A DNA stretch of 64,000 nt from Chrysomallon squamiferum (lineage: Eukaryota; Mollusca; Gastropoda; Neomphalida; Peltospiridae). Position numbers and translations under genes: made by a program. Below are positions 1 to 13,399 of this stretch, piece after piece. Numbering within the stretch: the first letter of the stretch is position 1; each line of letters begins with the position of its first letter. The stretch is taken from positions 7,034,661-7,098,660 of the forward strand of contig CM022670.1 of the NCBI GenBank assembly GCA_012295275.1. The letters run 5' to 3'. The notes beneath the pieces were generated by a model. It was not told the DNA's origin. It was given only the letters and a program-made list of their open reading frames with translations, and ran no database searches.

Positions 1-1739
1 TACATATGAACCGGTTTTGAAGAGCAAAGTTTTGCAACATATTAAAGCATGAAAAAAATAATAATAATAACGGCTGCAGTATTATCAATGTTCTTAAATA
101 CATTAACAAATTAATAATTAAACTCATTATCGTTGCCTGGCCATTACACGAAAAAGTAAAAAAATAAAATAAATCGACTAGAAAAAGTCAAGTAATGTTT
201 GATTTTTGCTTTGCGCATGATCTAACCCGAGTCTTTGTTCTTCCGCCTAACTGTAACTATTGATTGACGTGTGACTTTTGACAAAACGTAGCCAGGGGGC
301 GTGGCTTATAACGGCTCGTTCTAACAGAGGAGGAGGGTGTTACGAAAGAACGGCAAAATTTAGTGAAAAATCCGGCAGAGTGCGAACTCACAAAGCTTTT
401 AAATTTTCTCCGTGAATATTTGATGCATAAAGAATTAATGTTGAAAAATTAATAATAAAAAACAACATTTTAATAATGTAAAATATTATTTAATTTGTTG
501 ATGCCATTCATATTATTCCGTACATTCTGTTCTTATTGCGGGTATTATAATTTACATTATTTTAAGAAAATTAAATTTATATTTAGTGGAATAATTTCTC
601 AGTAAATATTTTAAAATATTTCTAAAGCCTTGATGCTAAAATAATTTAATGTCCAGAAAAAAGAAAGCCTAAATAAAATATTAAACGTTTTCAATTTAAA
701 AGTAAATAAATAAATGAATAAATAAAAGATAAACATTTACAAAAATTATATTATTATATTATTATATTAAATTAAATGTTAGATTATGTTTATAACAAAC
801 AGTCTAACATGTGTATTATAATTCGTTCTTTATCTAGAAAACGAAGTTAAATTTTAAAAAGTTATATGATAGTTACAGGTTTTGTTCGCATCTGAGAAAA
901 AAAATATGACAAATAATATATGTAAAAAATACAGTTAGGATTAATTTTTAAAAAATGAAGTACTTTTGTACTTCAGCTGAAATTCTTACCACTATGGCAA
1001 ATAAATAGAGCGAAAAATTATTAAATAGAAATATTATCGCTGCTCATATTTTAATGTCTGTAAAGATGAAAAAGGCAGGTTTTAAAAAATCTATTATATC
1101 ACGTTTTCCTTTGAAAAACAGGTGCACTCATTTCGTTATTCGTACAGTGTGTGAAGTAACAGGTATATTTTATTTCACTTGGTATTATGTCATTTTATTA
1201 AGATTTCAAGACCACTATAGACCTTAGTGAATATGGTTTTAAATTTCTTGTTTTAGAACTGAAGGAGATATTTATTTATTTTGTAGTTAATATTTAATTC
1301 TTAAAGATCAGAAAGAAAAGAGAGATCTGGTATTTTTCTTAGAACAAAAAGACGTTAAAAAGTCGATCAAAACAAAACTTAAAACGCTAACAATTTTTGC
1401 TGCTTGAAATAATTTATAACTGCTTTATGTAATTGTGTTATTTACTGCCAAATGTCACGTATTTATATTTTAAAATGTGTTAATTACAATATACTGAAAA
1501 GAAACATAAATTGAAAACAAAAAAAGAAATTAATATTCTGAAGAACTGAGAGATAAGCGTGTTCAACGCGTTTTACTGAGCCCAGTTCTTTGCATAAACA
1601 AATAAAAAGAACAAAAGAATATTGTCAGCATATAAAAGAATATATAAATAATTAAATAAATAAGTAAAACGTCTTTATTCGAAGGCTGTACGTGTTTAAA
1701 ATGAGTATTTACACGGAGTCGTGTAGAAAGGTTTTCACC
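1..1739. other. AT-rich intergenic spacer
   Basis: No coding signal is seen on either strand; stops are dense in all frames. The only complex patch is at about 230-350, with a GC-box-like GGGGGCGTGGC at 295-305 directly followed by TTATAA. It could be a weak promoter or enhancer fragment, but nothing here shows what it would serve. Confidence 0.4.
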
Positions 1740-3200
1740 TCACGCTGTCACTATGCGTTCATCGAGTCCCGCCGATCTGCACACAATGGCCTATTTCAAT
1801 GATAATAGCTTGCCGGAACGGATGTGCTGTGAGAGTTATCGCGCGGCGTCTGTCGGGAAGGAAAAGTTTTTGAACTTTTTAGCGCCAAAGTCAAGCTCGT
1901 CTACCTGCTTTCGATGTTCGTGTCTAATCGGCGTTTAAAATAGGAAATCCGCGCTGAAACTTTTATATAAAGAAAGAGAACATGCAGGACATTTGCCCGA
2001 CATGCAATATAACGCCATTTGGGACGACTTAATGCAGCAAGAGGTGTATTTATTGGCATCTGTTTCCTGCGAGATAGAGTGAAAAAAAAACGCTGCATCT
2101 CTTGTTCGGCATTAACTAACGTAGTAGTTAGGGGAAAAGAGCCAGGTCTACATGTTAAATGTGACTGTGTAATGAGAGAGCGAAACTGGAGTACCAAATT
2201 AAAAGTTATACGCATAATCTACGACACTTAAACATGACTCGCTCTGCTATGACGTCAACTTGAGGCAGTAGGAACAATGACGAAATGGGCCAATTTCCTT
2301 GCCTAGGATGTGATTAACGCACCGGGTGGTTGTTACCACGCATTAGCCAGAGTAACTGTACAACATAAAACTTGCCGGAGTTGACACCCCTTATCAAAGA
2401 AGACAATGTGAAAATGGTCTCCGTGTTGAATAGGCATGTTGAAAAAAAAAGAAAAAAAAAAGAAAGAGAGAACGGTTCCTTGATGCAGAGGGTCCCGTTA
2501 AACTTGGAGATGTGTTCTGCATCTGCTGCGACATATGTCAGTGATTGGCGGGCTCTCGTGCTCGTTCGCTAACTGATTATTAGTTTATTGCCATCCTTTA
2601 ATACACCTCTTAGCAGTTTTCAAATGATTTCATCAAGTTTTTTTATTCTTTCAAACGTATGAATAATTCATCCGAGGCGGAGTACATCAAAACCCTTGTC
2701 AAGACGTCATATAACGGGACTTACTCGATCATGTCAAATTATAAATTCAAAGGCTCTTGTATCATTGTTTTTGCCCGCTTTCTGGCACTAGGCAGGGGGT
2801 CGTGGGTGGCTATTTTCATTTCCATCTTTTTACTCCTGGTTCCTCTCTATTTTTTAATTTGTCCTTTTTAATGAATATTGCATCTGCTGCTGAAGGCCTG
2901 GCTGAGGCAGGTGATCGTGCTTAAATACAAACTTCTTGTCTCACCCTTCCCAGTTCGTTTCTCGCCTGTTTGAAACGCGTGTGCAACTTCCATACGAAAT
3001 GGCGCACTTCACATTGCCAAATTGCTGTTACGTACAAATTATTGGGCATATTCAGATCGAGCTTTCAGCAAACAAAGCAGCCCACGACAAAAGTTAAACA
3101 CATGCTTTTCTCTGATGCAAGTGCAAAACGCACGCTATTAAACTAACGAGAATACGTTCACGTGGCGCGCATTAAAAACAAACCTCTCCCTAGACGTTTA
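1740..3200. other. GC-richer non-coding island, candidate regulatory
   Basis: Base composition rises above the AT-rich surroundings and CpG dinucleotides appear. Short ORFs here have no recognisable domain or splice pattern. It holds a CRE palindrome TGACGTCA at 2250-2257 and an E-box CACGTG at 3159-3164. Conserved non-coding DNA is one explanation; this needs alignment with related species. Confidence 0.3.
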
Positions 3201-5150
3201 TCTCTCAGTGAAATATCTAACCAATATCAAACATGACGTGAAAAAAAACACACACACAATTTACGAGCAAGATTTAAACGTGACATTTATTCATACGTTT
3301 TGCAGCAAGCGCCTGGAATAATGAGAGATAAAATGCAGTAACGGTTACATATTTTTTAGCCACTCCATCAAATTTTGACTGCCAAATAGATTTTGAAAAA
3401 ACCATCTGCTTTCCAGCAATATACATCATGTTAATTATGCCTTTGTACACTACTTAAAATAAATGAAGAATATTTGCATACAACTCTTTCACCTTTTTAT
3501 GACAAAAAAAATATAAAAAGCCCTAAGTCTTCATCAAAGTTCTTAAACGAAATTGCTCTAAATGGATTATGAGTGAACAAAAAGGAGAAAAAGCGATTAA
3601 ATCTAGTTCTTTCTTTAATCTCCTGTTAGAGACTTCTGTTTGCAAATCCTTCATGATGAATTTTTCATCTCTCCAGCCTGTGAAACACAGTTACCAAACT
3701 CGCCCACTCTCACAATCTCTGCCAGCACAAACCTTTGTAGAAAGAAGAACAAAACAAAACAAAAAATCTTAAATATTTAGTACAGCCCATTTATCAATTT
3801 TAGACGTTATGTGGGAAGTTTTGACGTAATATTGCCTCAATTTTTTATCATGTAAAATTCTTCAAAAAATTTCACTTAATTGTTAGGACTTTCATTGTGT
3901 TGTCTCATAACTACTTAAACAAATGAAGCCAGTGGCCAAGATGTAAAAAAAAAACCGCTAATGACATGTTTACATACGTCTTGAGAGAAAAATTCTGCAA
4001 TAAATAGATTTATTTACATCACGGAAACTCACCTGTTAAGCATATTGAAGTTGGAGTTAACTTTCTCATAAATTTACATCTCAGATTGTGCTTAGACCGT
4101 TTTGTTGTTATTTCTTTACTCCGCTTTGAAAAAAAATCGTTAATAGCCTTTGGGTATTGGCAAATAAAACAGAAAGAAGCCAACTTTGACTAAAGGAAAG
4201 CAGATGACTATTTTTCATAAAGATTTCCAAGAAACACATGACATCATTAAAGGGTACTTCATAGGCTTTGAGAAAATCTGAAGCAGTTCTGTTTTAGTTT
4301 TTTGATTTTACTGTTAAATGATCCTGAGTCTCACTACAGAAAAAAAAAAAATCAAAACTTGTGACAGCAGAATCAACTGATAAGAAACTCTCTCGTGCAT
4401 TTTGCTTCATAACTACTGGTTAAATTTTTATTAAAATATCGTCTACCTGCTGCCCATTTTTTAAATTTATTTAATTTATTTTATTTTACTATTAGTTTTA
4501 ATTAAAAATATTGTAGCTGTTTTTCAAAACTTTCTGTTAGATTCCTTATTTCAAAAGATTATATAATATGTAAATCATAAAAACGAATACTTTTCAAAAA
4601 ACTATTTGAGTTCTGTTGGACTTGAAATTAGACAAAGATATCAAAAATGCTATTTCATTTATAACTTTTCTTTCTATTGACAAACTTTTTCGCGCTTAGA
4701 TACTTTAAATATTCTTAAAAGGAAAGTTCAAGAATGTGCACTGAAATGTCTATTAAAAATAAATTATTCTGAAATTTAAAAAAATAGTACACTCTAGTTA
4801 GAAACAAAAGTTTGAACTTTTACAGAAGTTAATCTATCGGACATGAAGAGTTACGGAGGACAATGTATTCACAGGTCGATTCAGGAAGCCGAATGCTAAA
4901 AACTCTTTTCTAACATGTTAACTTACGATGTTTTGTTTTTCAAACGTCATGCTTGTCTTTCTCTGACCAGATAAGAAATCATTCTGTTAAAATGAGTACA
5001 ATGAAGGGCAGTACATAGTTTCCAAACATATAACATTAAGCTGATCGATTACAGCTGTTTACAGACATGAGGTTAAAAATTAAATCATAGCACAATAATA
5101 TATAGGACGTACATATAGAGACAGACACGTGTACGCATGTATAAAGGAAT
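3201..5150. other. AT-rich intergenic spacer
   Basis: Low-GC sequence with short A and T runs and no coding signal. One isolated CACGTG lies at 5126-5131. Nothing else is recognised. Confidence 0.4.
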
Positions 5151-5176
5151 ATACACTCCTGCCTAGCTACCAACCT

Positions 5177-5345
5177 GCATACCTACATACATACATACAT
5201 TCATACATATATACACACACACACACACACAAACATATATACACATATTCATACATACATACTAACATACAAACATAAATGCACACATACATATACGTAT
5301 GCATATACACATACATACTTACATATACATACACACACATACATT
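5177..5345. repeat. Compound (CATA)n/(CA)n microsatellite
   Basis: Interrupted CATA tetranucleotides flank a pure (AC)n core at about 5211-5231. Seen directly. Confidence 0.9.
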
Positions 5346-5514
5346 ATACCTATGCATAAATATATAATGAAATTTTATCGTCATAATCATAACGATGCTG
5401 TATTCATTGTTTTGATTGTTTGTTATTCGTAGTAAAAAATAATTATCATGGTGATGACAGAGGTGTTGGAATCTAAAGTGATGAAACGGAGATGAAATTA
5501 TGACAAAAATGGAG

Positions 5515-5554
<40 letters not shown>
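5515..5554. repeat. (TGA)n microsatellite
   Basis: About 13 perfect TGA units. On the minus strand it reads as a poly-histidine ORF, which is a repeat artefact. Confidence 0.95.
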
Positions 5555-5558
<4 letters not shown>

Positions 5559-5612
5559 GCCATTTATAAGGAACTGAACATGATAAGGATTGTTGTTGTG
5601 AAATGACAACGC

Positions 5613-6205
5613 AGATGATGATGATAATGATGATATGGTTACGTTATTGAAGATCTGGTTGTGATTGTAATTACGATGATGATGATGTTGATAATGATTA
5701 TGATGTTATGATGATAGTAGCTGCCATAGAAACAGAAGCAGGAGAAGAAGCAGTAATAAAAGTAAATGTAGTAGTGACGTCAAACAGAAATATTAGCAAA
5801 AGTAGCAATGGTATGGTAGTATTAGTAGCAGCAAAACTACCTGAGTAGAAAGGTCGTAGTAGTAGTAATAATAGTAATAATAATATCAGTAGTACTAGCA
5901 GTAGTCATAAAGAAGGTAGTAGCAAAGTGATGGTGGTAGTAATAGTATAAGGTACAGTAATGGTAGTAATAGAAGTAGTAGTGATATTGTAATGGTATCA
6001 GTAGTATAGTGGTAATTTTAACAGCAGCAGTAATAATAGAAGCAGTAATGGTAGTAATAGTACTAGTAGTAGTAGCAGCAGCAGCAGCATTATTAGTGTA
6101 AAGATAGTAGTAGTATTAGTAGTAATAACTGTAGTTAGTAATAATAATAGTAGTAGCAGCACAAGCTGTAATAGTATAAGTAGTAGTAGTGGTAGTGACA
6201 GTAAC
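5613..6205. repeat. Degenerate (AGT/ATG)n trinucleotide field
   Basis: About 600 bases dominated by imperfect AGT, ATG and AGC units with many point interruptions. It looks like an old, decayed trinucleotide array. It includes a CRE palindrome TGACGTCA at 5775-5782. Confidence 0.8.
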
Positions 6206-6478
6206 AGAAGTAGGACAGGATTTACGTTTAAATATGATTACATCTGAATTTCATATAGTTTATACAAGTAATCTGCAGTCTTTTTTTTTTTATAACATTT
6301 TAAAAATTGTGTGCATAAAATAAAGTTTGTATATGCAAGTAATCACTATTTCTGCTGCTCGAAAAAAAATTCGGATAAGGGAACCTTGATTTAATAGATT
6401 ACAGTAATAGGAAAAGTAATAGTTGCTATAGTAGTAGAAGAGTAGAAGAATTACTAGCAATGGGATAGTAATAGTGGT

Positions 6479-6480
<2 letters not shown>

Positions 6481-6529
<49 letters not shown>
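6481..6529. repeat. (AGT)n microsatellite
   Basis: About 16 near-perfect AGT units, a young copy beside the decayed field just upstream. Confidence 0.95.
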
Positions 6530-6530
<1 letters not shown>

Positions 6531-6615
6531 CAATAGCAGAAGAGAACAAAGCTATAAGGTATCCCTGTTTCTCTTTCTCCCAAACCCTCTTATTTTCTGT
6601 TCCCTTCTCATCACC

Positions 6616-6618
<3 letters not shown>

Positions 6619-6693
<75 letters not shown>
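6619..6693. repeat. (CT)n microsatellite
   Basis: About 37 perfect CT units. One of seven long CT/GA tracts in the window. Confidence 0.95.
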
Positions 6694-6697
<4 letters not shown>

Positions 6698-6979
6698 GTC
6701 TCTGTCTCTCATCAAGTCACTGAAGTAAATTAAATCTAAAGAAAAACCCACGTAAATCCCATTTTGTGTATCCAGCAGTCCATACATGAAGCATACTAAT
6801 GCTACTGTTAGATAATTATGCCAATCAGTCCGTTCTCTGCGTCTCAGGCTATTCCAGTAAGTGGTTTTCTTTACAATCTTACAATTATAAGTTGCAGAAG
6901 GTGTAGCGTTTTAAGAATTATTACGATAATAGGTTCAAAGGGGAGAAAATAGACGAGAAAGATTTCGAAATTTTCACAT

Positions 6980-7720
6980 TATAATTTTATCTAAATTAGT
7001 AAGGTTGTAAGCGGCCATCTGCGCAAATGGTGTCCCGTCTAATCCGCGGAAAGTCGATTATGTTGTCTGGTAAAGAAGTATGCGATAGGTGCACTTACCG
7101 CCTTAAGCCATATGGGTTATTACCGTGTTGGGGGAGTTATCGTTTTTATGTTACTAACGACAATACCTCGTCTAGAAGTAAATGTATTTTCCGAGGGCTT
7201 TTCATCTCGAATAAAACCAAACATCTACAGAAAGTCGTTCAGTACTTAGTAAAAAAAAAAATAATAATAATCTGTTACCTCTCGAGATTTCTTCCAGTTT
7301 CTTTACACTTTTTATATTTTTAATATTTATTTATTCTACATATCATGGCCGCCATTGTAAAGAGTAGGTTAGATTTATTACTTACGCACAAAGCAAACAG
7401 CCTGTTTAAGGGTTTCGAGTCGTGATTTATTCAACAAGAAATTTGTCCTCACGAGGTCGACGTCGTTACAGACATTTTATTTGACTTTAAAAGCAGAGTA
7501 AGAAAAAGCAATGTAAGGAGCATGCCAGACGGTTTCGGGTGAGAGCGAGTTCGTGCGCAGTGCCCAGAAGCAGGTTGAATTGTTTGGGAACAATGGTTTG
7601 CCTTGTAAATCAAACTACAACTGGACAGCTATATATTCTGTTGACATTTATCATAAACGTTACACGCGCCGCGTCTTGTGTCTTCAACACACTGATGTAG
7701 CTGTAGAGATGTTATTGATG
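6980..7720. other. GC-richer non-coding island, candidate regulatory
   Basis: Complex sequence with CpGs, a TAATCC-type homeodomain site within CTAATCCGCGG near 7039 and the motif CCATATGG near 7109. A 98-codon ORF crosses it but shows no domain and ends in a poly-A/ATA stretch, so I treat the island as non-coding. Confidence 0.3.
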
Positions 7721-7814
7721 TAAATGTGTAAGCGATACGATGTGCATGTTGACAAACACAGATGTGAACTGGAAACCTGTTTTGTTTTGTTCTGATTTAT
7801 CTTTTATTGACTGC

Positions 7815-7816
<2 letters not shown>

Positions 7817-7880
<64 letters not shown>

Positions 7881-7964
7881 GTTGTTGTTGTTGTTACTCT
7901 TGCTGTTGGTACTGTTATTATTTTTGTAGTAAATTTTATTTATTTATTTATTTAATGTAATTGC

Positions 7965-8027
<63 letters not shown>
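7817..8027. repeat. Two (ATT)n arrays with a spacer
   Basis: Pure arrays at 7817-7880 and 7965-8027, about 21 units each, separated by a GTT/TTTA-rich spacer; an (ATC)n run follows at about 8038-8055. Confidence 0.95.
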
Positions 8028-8029
<2 letters not shown>

Positions 8030-8463
8030 TAAAATCATAATCATCATCATCATCATTATTATTATTATAACTGTTGTTTTTGTTGTCGTTATTATTATTG
8101 TTTTTGTTGTTACTGCTGCTGTTGGTACTATTGTCATCGTTACTGTCATCATTTCTGTAGTAAATTTTAATTTTAATAAATTTATTTATTTATTTCATTG
8201 TTCAAATGTCTTGAGGGGTGATATTTATAGGCATTTATATTTTAGTTTTCATTTCTTTTTCTTTTTTAAATTAGTTATTTATTAATTAATTTTAATTCTT
8301 TTTTTTTTTTTTTTTTTGTCTTCTTCTTTTATGAGGAAATACATTTTTATTCTACAAGAAAAATGTATATAACTATTATTAATATTATTATTGTTGTTCT
8401 TGCTGCGTTATCGTTGTTGTTGTTGTTGTTATTATTATTATTATTATTAGAAATGGCCAGAGC

Positions 8464-8579
<116 letters not shown>

Positions 8580-8759
8580 TAGTTATAAATTGTAATTATA
8601 AAAGGTGACAAGATAGAAATTCAGTGACATGAAATACGTAAAATCAACAAACTGACTGATGGTTTAATTTAACGGGCTTCTAACTGATCATCAGTTATTT
8701 TAATACTACATTTAACGACAGGTTTTTTTTCTCTGAAATACAATATGTATTAGAAAAGA

Positions 8760-9000
8760 ACCGTAATATCTGTGTAAGCGAGACTTGGCTGTGGCGATAA
8801 CCCTCTTGACTTCGCCGCCCATTCAACTACGAGCAATAAACCTGGGGCCAGAAAATCAGTGAACCTTTCAAAAGCCACCACGCTAAGGCTAACTTGTTTG
8901 CCCCTCGCATAGTCACAGTTAACTCACAATCCATGAACAGCGACGTGAACCTCCTGCAGCGTCCTCTACCACGACCCGAGTTGCAGAACTGCTGAAACAA
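8760..9000. other. GC-richer non-coding island
   Basis: A compact island with mixed base use and many CpGs inside AT-rich DNA. No ORF, tRNA box pair or splice structure was recognised. Its function is unknown. Confidence 0.25.
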
Positions 9001-9592
9001 CTTTTGTTCTTAACAGAATCAAAAGGTCAAAGAAAAAAAAAAAAAAAAAAACGTTATGCGGAAAATCAGTTTGAACAGATGGGAGTTGTCTTTCTTCACA
9101 GGTGGACATATTTTTTACTAAAGCGTTAATTTTTTTTTCCCCTTTCGGGAATTCTTTTTTTTATTATTATTTTTTTTTTTTAAATCTTTTCGTTTGGCCA
9201 TGCAACGAACAATCTGCCAGTACTTTTTTTCTTCAAGGCAGTCCTCGATTTGAAGGAACTGTGATGTGGCAAAGATGTCCTATAATTTGTCGCAACAGTC
9301 ATAAACAAATTGGTGGCCATGTTTGAACGCCATGGGGTCGCTTATGAATGAAATAATCATGACGGGCTATTAATTGGGATTAAGCGAGGGAAAAAGATGT
9401 CAAATTCTGATGAAAGAAAGACGAAAATGACCAACCAGCATCTTAACGTTTTAAGTCGTAACCCACATAAAAATAATTTTAAACAAAAATAAAATAAATG
9501 TTCGCCGTCAACAGATCATAATGTGAATAATAGAGGTGAAAATGTCATATTTTTACAATAATTAATTTGTTCTTTTTTTCCTGTTTATCAAT

Positions 9593-9593
<1 letters not shown>

Positions 9594-9677
<84 letters not shown>
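9594..9677. repeat. (CT)n microsatellite
   Basis: About 42 perfect CT units, followed by AT-rich spacer with a CRE palindrome TGACGTCA at 9809-9816. Confidence 0.95.
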
Positions 9678-9679
<2 letters not shown>

Positions 9680-10299
9680 GCATTTCACACACATTCCTTT
9701 ATTCTCACGCTTGTTCTCGTTTTCTATTCTCTGAATTAAAAAAAAAAATGAAATAAGAAAGAAATAAAATACTCATTATCAATTATTTATACTAAACGTA
9801 TTTATAACTGACGTCATCTTACACTGCACATTAATTCTTCCGAAAGTGAGGCTATTTAACTCGAATATGATATATTTCGAATATCCGAGTACCACATATG
9901 ACATATAAAACTATTTTGCTTAATCCGCTTTTAAAAATCACCCAATTAATAAATACGTGTATAGAGAGATGTTGCAAAAGTAAACAGAAGTATAAAAGTC
10001 CATAATTTTAATATAAAATATAAAATCATTTTCTTACCGAAGAAGCAGAAATACTGTAATATTGGAGATTAATTTTACAAATGAAACCAGTTTTTTAAAT
10101 CAAACTAATTTTGTTAACACTGACTTACGTGGCTAATAATCACTGATTTTTTTTACTTTATTTCTTTTCTTCTTATTTTCTACATTTTTTTTTTTTTTTT
10201 AAATAAATAAATAAATAATTACGCTTTTTAAAAGATGCTACGAAAAGATCTTTGTTGCCGAAAAGTAAATGTTATGACATGTACTATTTCCAGCTTTAC

Positions 10300-10660
10300 T
10301 CCAACTTCGGATCAAACAAACACAAACACGGACCGCGTCAGAATCTTTTGTACCCCGCGTTTTTCAGACTGACCGGATTGTTAAGCGTGCCAGTGGCCAG
10401 AGGCAAGTGACCACGGCTCTAATGAAGATGTCCAGCAAGAGATGGACAAAAGTGGACACGCCTACAATAAAGGTCTTTATTTACGTCGGGTCTTCTTTAT
10501 TTTTCACGGCTCTTTGAAGCTGCTAACTGTTGGTAACGTCTTTTTGTGTGAAACTGGTGTAAAGGCTCGGCGGTGTAAATTATATTACTTCTACCTCGCT
10601 GGAGTCTCTTACTTACACACGGGACGTCTGTAATCAATTTACTGCATGTGGAGGGGGTAT
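10300..10660. other. GC-richer island with paired TTTATT sites, candidate regulatory
   Basis: Complex, CpG-containing sequence. At 10466-10481 an inverted repeat AATAAAG-GT-CTTTATT gives two opposed caudal/posterior-Hox type sites. A 63-codon ORF crosses it without any domain. A regulatory role is inference. Confidence 0.35.
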
Positions 10661-11209
10661 GGATGCGATAGGGTGGGGTCAGTGTCTTAAAGCTTTCCCC
10701 AAGCGGGTTTGGTGTTGGTTGGTTGTTTGTGAGGTTAATCTATATTTTAAAAACTGTATTTATAATGTTTAAAATATACGCCTGAAATTTATTCTGTTTG
10801 TTATATATAGTTCATTTCGCATATAAAAGTTACTGAATTTCCCTCCCCATTACTTCATACTACAGATTTTTCCTAGTCGTTTATACACTCATATTTATTT
10901 TCATTTTTAATTACTTTATTTTGCATCTCTTTAATTTAATTAGCCTTGTTTTATTTCATTTTATTTCATTATTAATGTTTGTGGGTTGTTGTTTTTTTAC
11001 ATTTTTATTCATTCATTCATTCATTCATTTATTCGTCCATTGAACCAATTTGTTTTAAATTATCTTCTTTATTCTGTTCTTTTTTCTTTTTTTTCTTTTT
11101 TTTTCTGTTCTTTATTTTGTTTACACAACCTGGACAATTTCTCATATCAAATCGCAGGAAGAAAAATAACAAAAAATAACAGCCAAACATTTATGCAAAT
11201 TAATTTTGA

Positions 11210-11660
11210 TTGACTGTTTCCATGGCTCCAATTATTTTTAGGAGCGGGAAAGGTTCTGAAATAGCCCGCGCAAACCCACAGCCTATTAAATTACATATAA
11301 ACCGCAAGATTTATAATCATCTCTGCAGCCCGGGGCTATGTGCGGCAGTAAATGAGATTTCGTTGGTATGCCCCACCCCCGCACAACGTTAGGACCGTGT
11401 TATTGTGTTATCCCACGTGGACGTTATGGCCCGTGGCCCGTGCAATCCGTGATGCGTTATTTCTGGTCACATGTATACTAATGAGTTGGTTTTTGCCGTT
11501 GTTTGGTTTTCAGCGCAATCACAAATGATCCATTGTGTTTTCCATTGTCGTCGAAGTTGTAGATTATGCTGTCCATGTCAGTTTGTGGTTATGTGGTTAA
11601 CCACGTGCATGATGGAGAAAACTTTGCAGATTCTGAAGCTATGTTATTACCACTGACTGC
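11210..11660. other. GC-richer non-coding island, candidate regulatory
   Basis: Contains E-boxes CACGTG at 11414-11419 and 11602-11607 and an AT homeodomain-like patch TTTATAATC near 11311. The ORFs crossing it have no recognisable domain. Confidence 0.3.
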
Positions 11661-11889
11661 AGAATTCAAATTAAAACTTTTTTTTTAGTTATTTTAGTGT
11701 GTTTTCTTGTCTTTTTATTTTTTATTTTTTACATCTATAAAATTCTTCTTAAAATCTATTTTTCCCCCTTATACATAAATACAAACAGAAACAGAAACAA
11801 AGAGAAAGGAAAGCAAATAAGAATTATTAGAAAAGTTTTATAATTTATTTTTATAACTACTAATAAAATAAATTGAAACAGCCCCTTAC

Positions 11890-11918
<29 letters not shown>
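11890..11918. repeat. Poly(A) run of about 29
   Basis: Homopolymer seen directly. No retroelement body is recognised next to it. Confidence 0.9.
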
Positions 11919-11920
<2 letters not shown>

Positions 11921-11929
11921 CCATAAAAT

Positions 11930-12498
11930 AGCTGAGTTTCTGCTTTGTCTTTTAGTTGTTTTGTTCTTCTTATTGTTTGCATTTTTATTTTTATTTGTAT
12001 TTTTATCTTTTATTTTGTTTTGTTTTTGTTGGTTTTATTTGTATTCTTTTTTTTCTTCTTTTCTTTTGTATATATGTTTATTATTGTGGAGGTTTATAAT
12101 TCTTTCTGTTTGGGGGCTTCTTGTTTGTTTTGTAGGGTTTCTTTTTTGTTTGTTTGTTTGCTTGACCGTTTTGTTTGTTTGTTTGTTTTGTTCATTTGTT
12201 TTTGTTTGTTTGTTGTTTTTTGTTGTGGTTTTTTGTCGTTGTTGTAGTTTTGGTTTTTATGAGGGGAGGAGTGTTTTGTTGTAATTGTTTTTAATGGTTT
12301 CTTGTTCTTTTTAAAAAAAATTGTATGTATGGATAGTTAACTTTATTTTAGTGTTTTGAAAATTTGACACATCTCCTAGTAATTCTTGGTTGATTTATTT
12401 TTAAAATATCTTAACTATTATTTTATAATGTTTTTTATTATTATTATTCTATTTTATTCCATTTATTAATTTACATTTGTTGTTGTTATTACTACAAC

Positions 12499-12579
<81 letters not shown>

Positions 12580-13102
12580 ATGCGTTCCTATTAATTTTAA
12601 AGTACAAAATGTATACGTACTCAAACTAATATGTGTGCTGTAATTATGTACATATTATTATTATTTGTTTCCAGTTTTCTATAGTTTGTTTGTTTTCGTT
12701 TGGGTAATTTGTTATTATTATTAGTTTATTTAATTATTTTATTTTGCTTAATTATTGTTATTTTATTGTGGTTTGTTTCTATTAATGTTTTCGTTGCTTT
12801 TTATTATTGTGGGGTTTTTCTGTTTTTTGTTGTTGTTGGTTTTTTTTTTGTGTTTTTGTTCTTAATTATTATTATTGTTTTTATTGTTTATTTTTATATT
12901 TGTTTTCGTTTTTCGTTTGTCTGTTGTTGTTTTGTTGTTGTTTTTTGTTGTTGTTTTTATTTTTTTTATTTTTTATTTTATTTTATTTTTTGTGTTTTAT
13001 TTGTATTTTTTTTTTTTTTTTTTCACTATTTCATGTCTTCGTAGTTATGATGTTTTCTTAAATAAATATTTCCGAAACAACAACGATTAAAATAAACAGC
13101 AA

Positions 13103-13135
<33 letters not shown>

Positions 13136-13140
13136 TTGTT
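11930..13140. repeat. T/G-skewed low-complexity region
   Basis: About 1.2 kb almost devoid of C on the + strand, made of decayed TTTG, TTG and TTTTA units, with a pure (ATT)n array at 12500-12578 and a poly(T) run at about 13106-13133. Several long hydrophobic ORFs here are products of the skew and not genes. Confidence 0.85.
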
Positions 13141-13399
13141 GTTAAACCAGTGAATGTTATTGTTCATTATGAATTATTTTTGTTTTCCTTTTTATAAATA
13201 AAATACTGTAATATGACCGACATAAATAGATCATTTTAAAAAATACTAAAACAAGATGTAAATTATACCTAAAAACATTTAAAATATCATTTATTTTACT
13301 ATAATTATCACCCAGGCTAATAAAATTAATCACTACAAATTTAATCAACTTCTGACTTTTTATTATTATTATTATTATTATTATTTGTAGTTCGGGTTA

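Noticed and set aside
5319-5609. Minus-strand ORF with a poly-histidine run
   Set aside because: It is the translation of a (TGA)n microsatellite; no domain or splice context.
11945-13090. Several hydrophobic ORFs resembling membrane proteins
   Set aside because: Products of the T/G skew; codons are almost all T- and G-rich repeats and all frames look alike.
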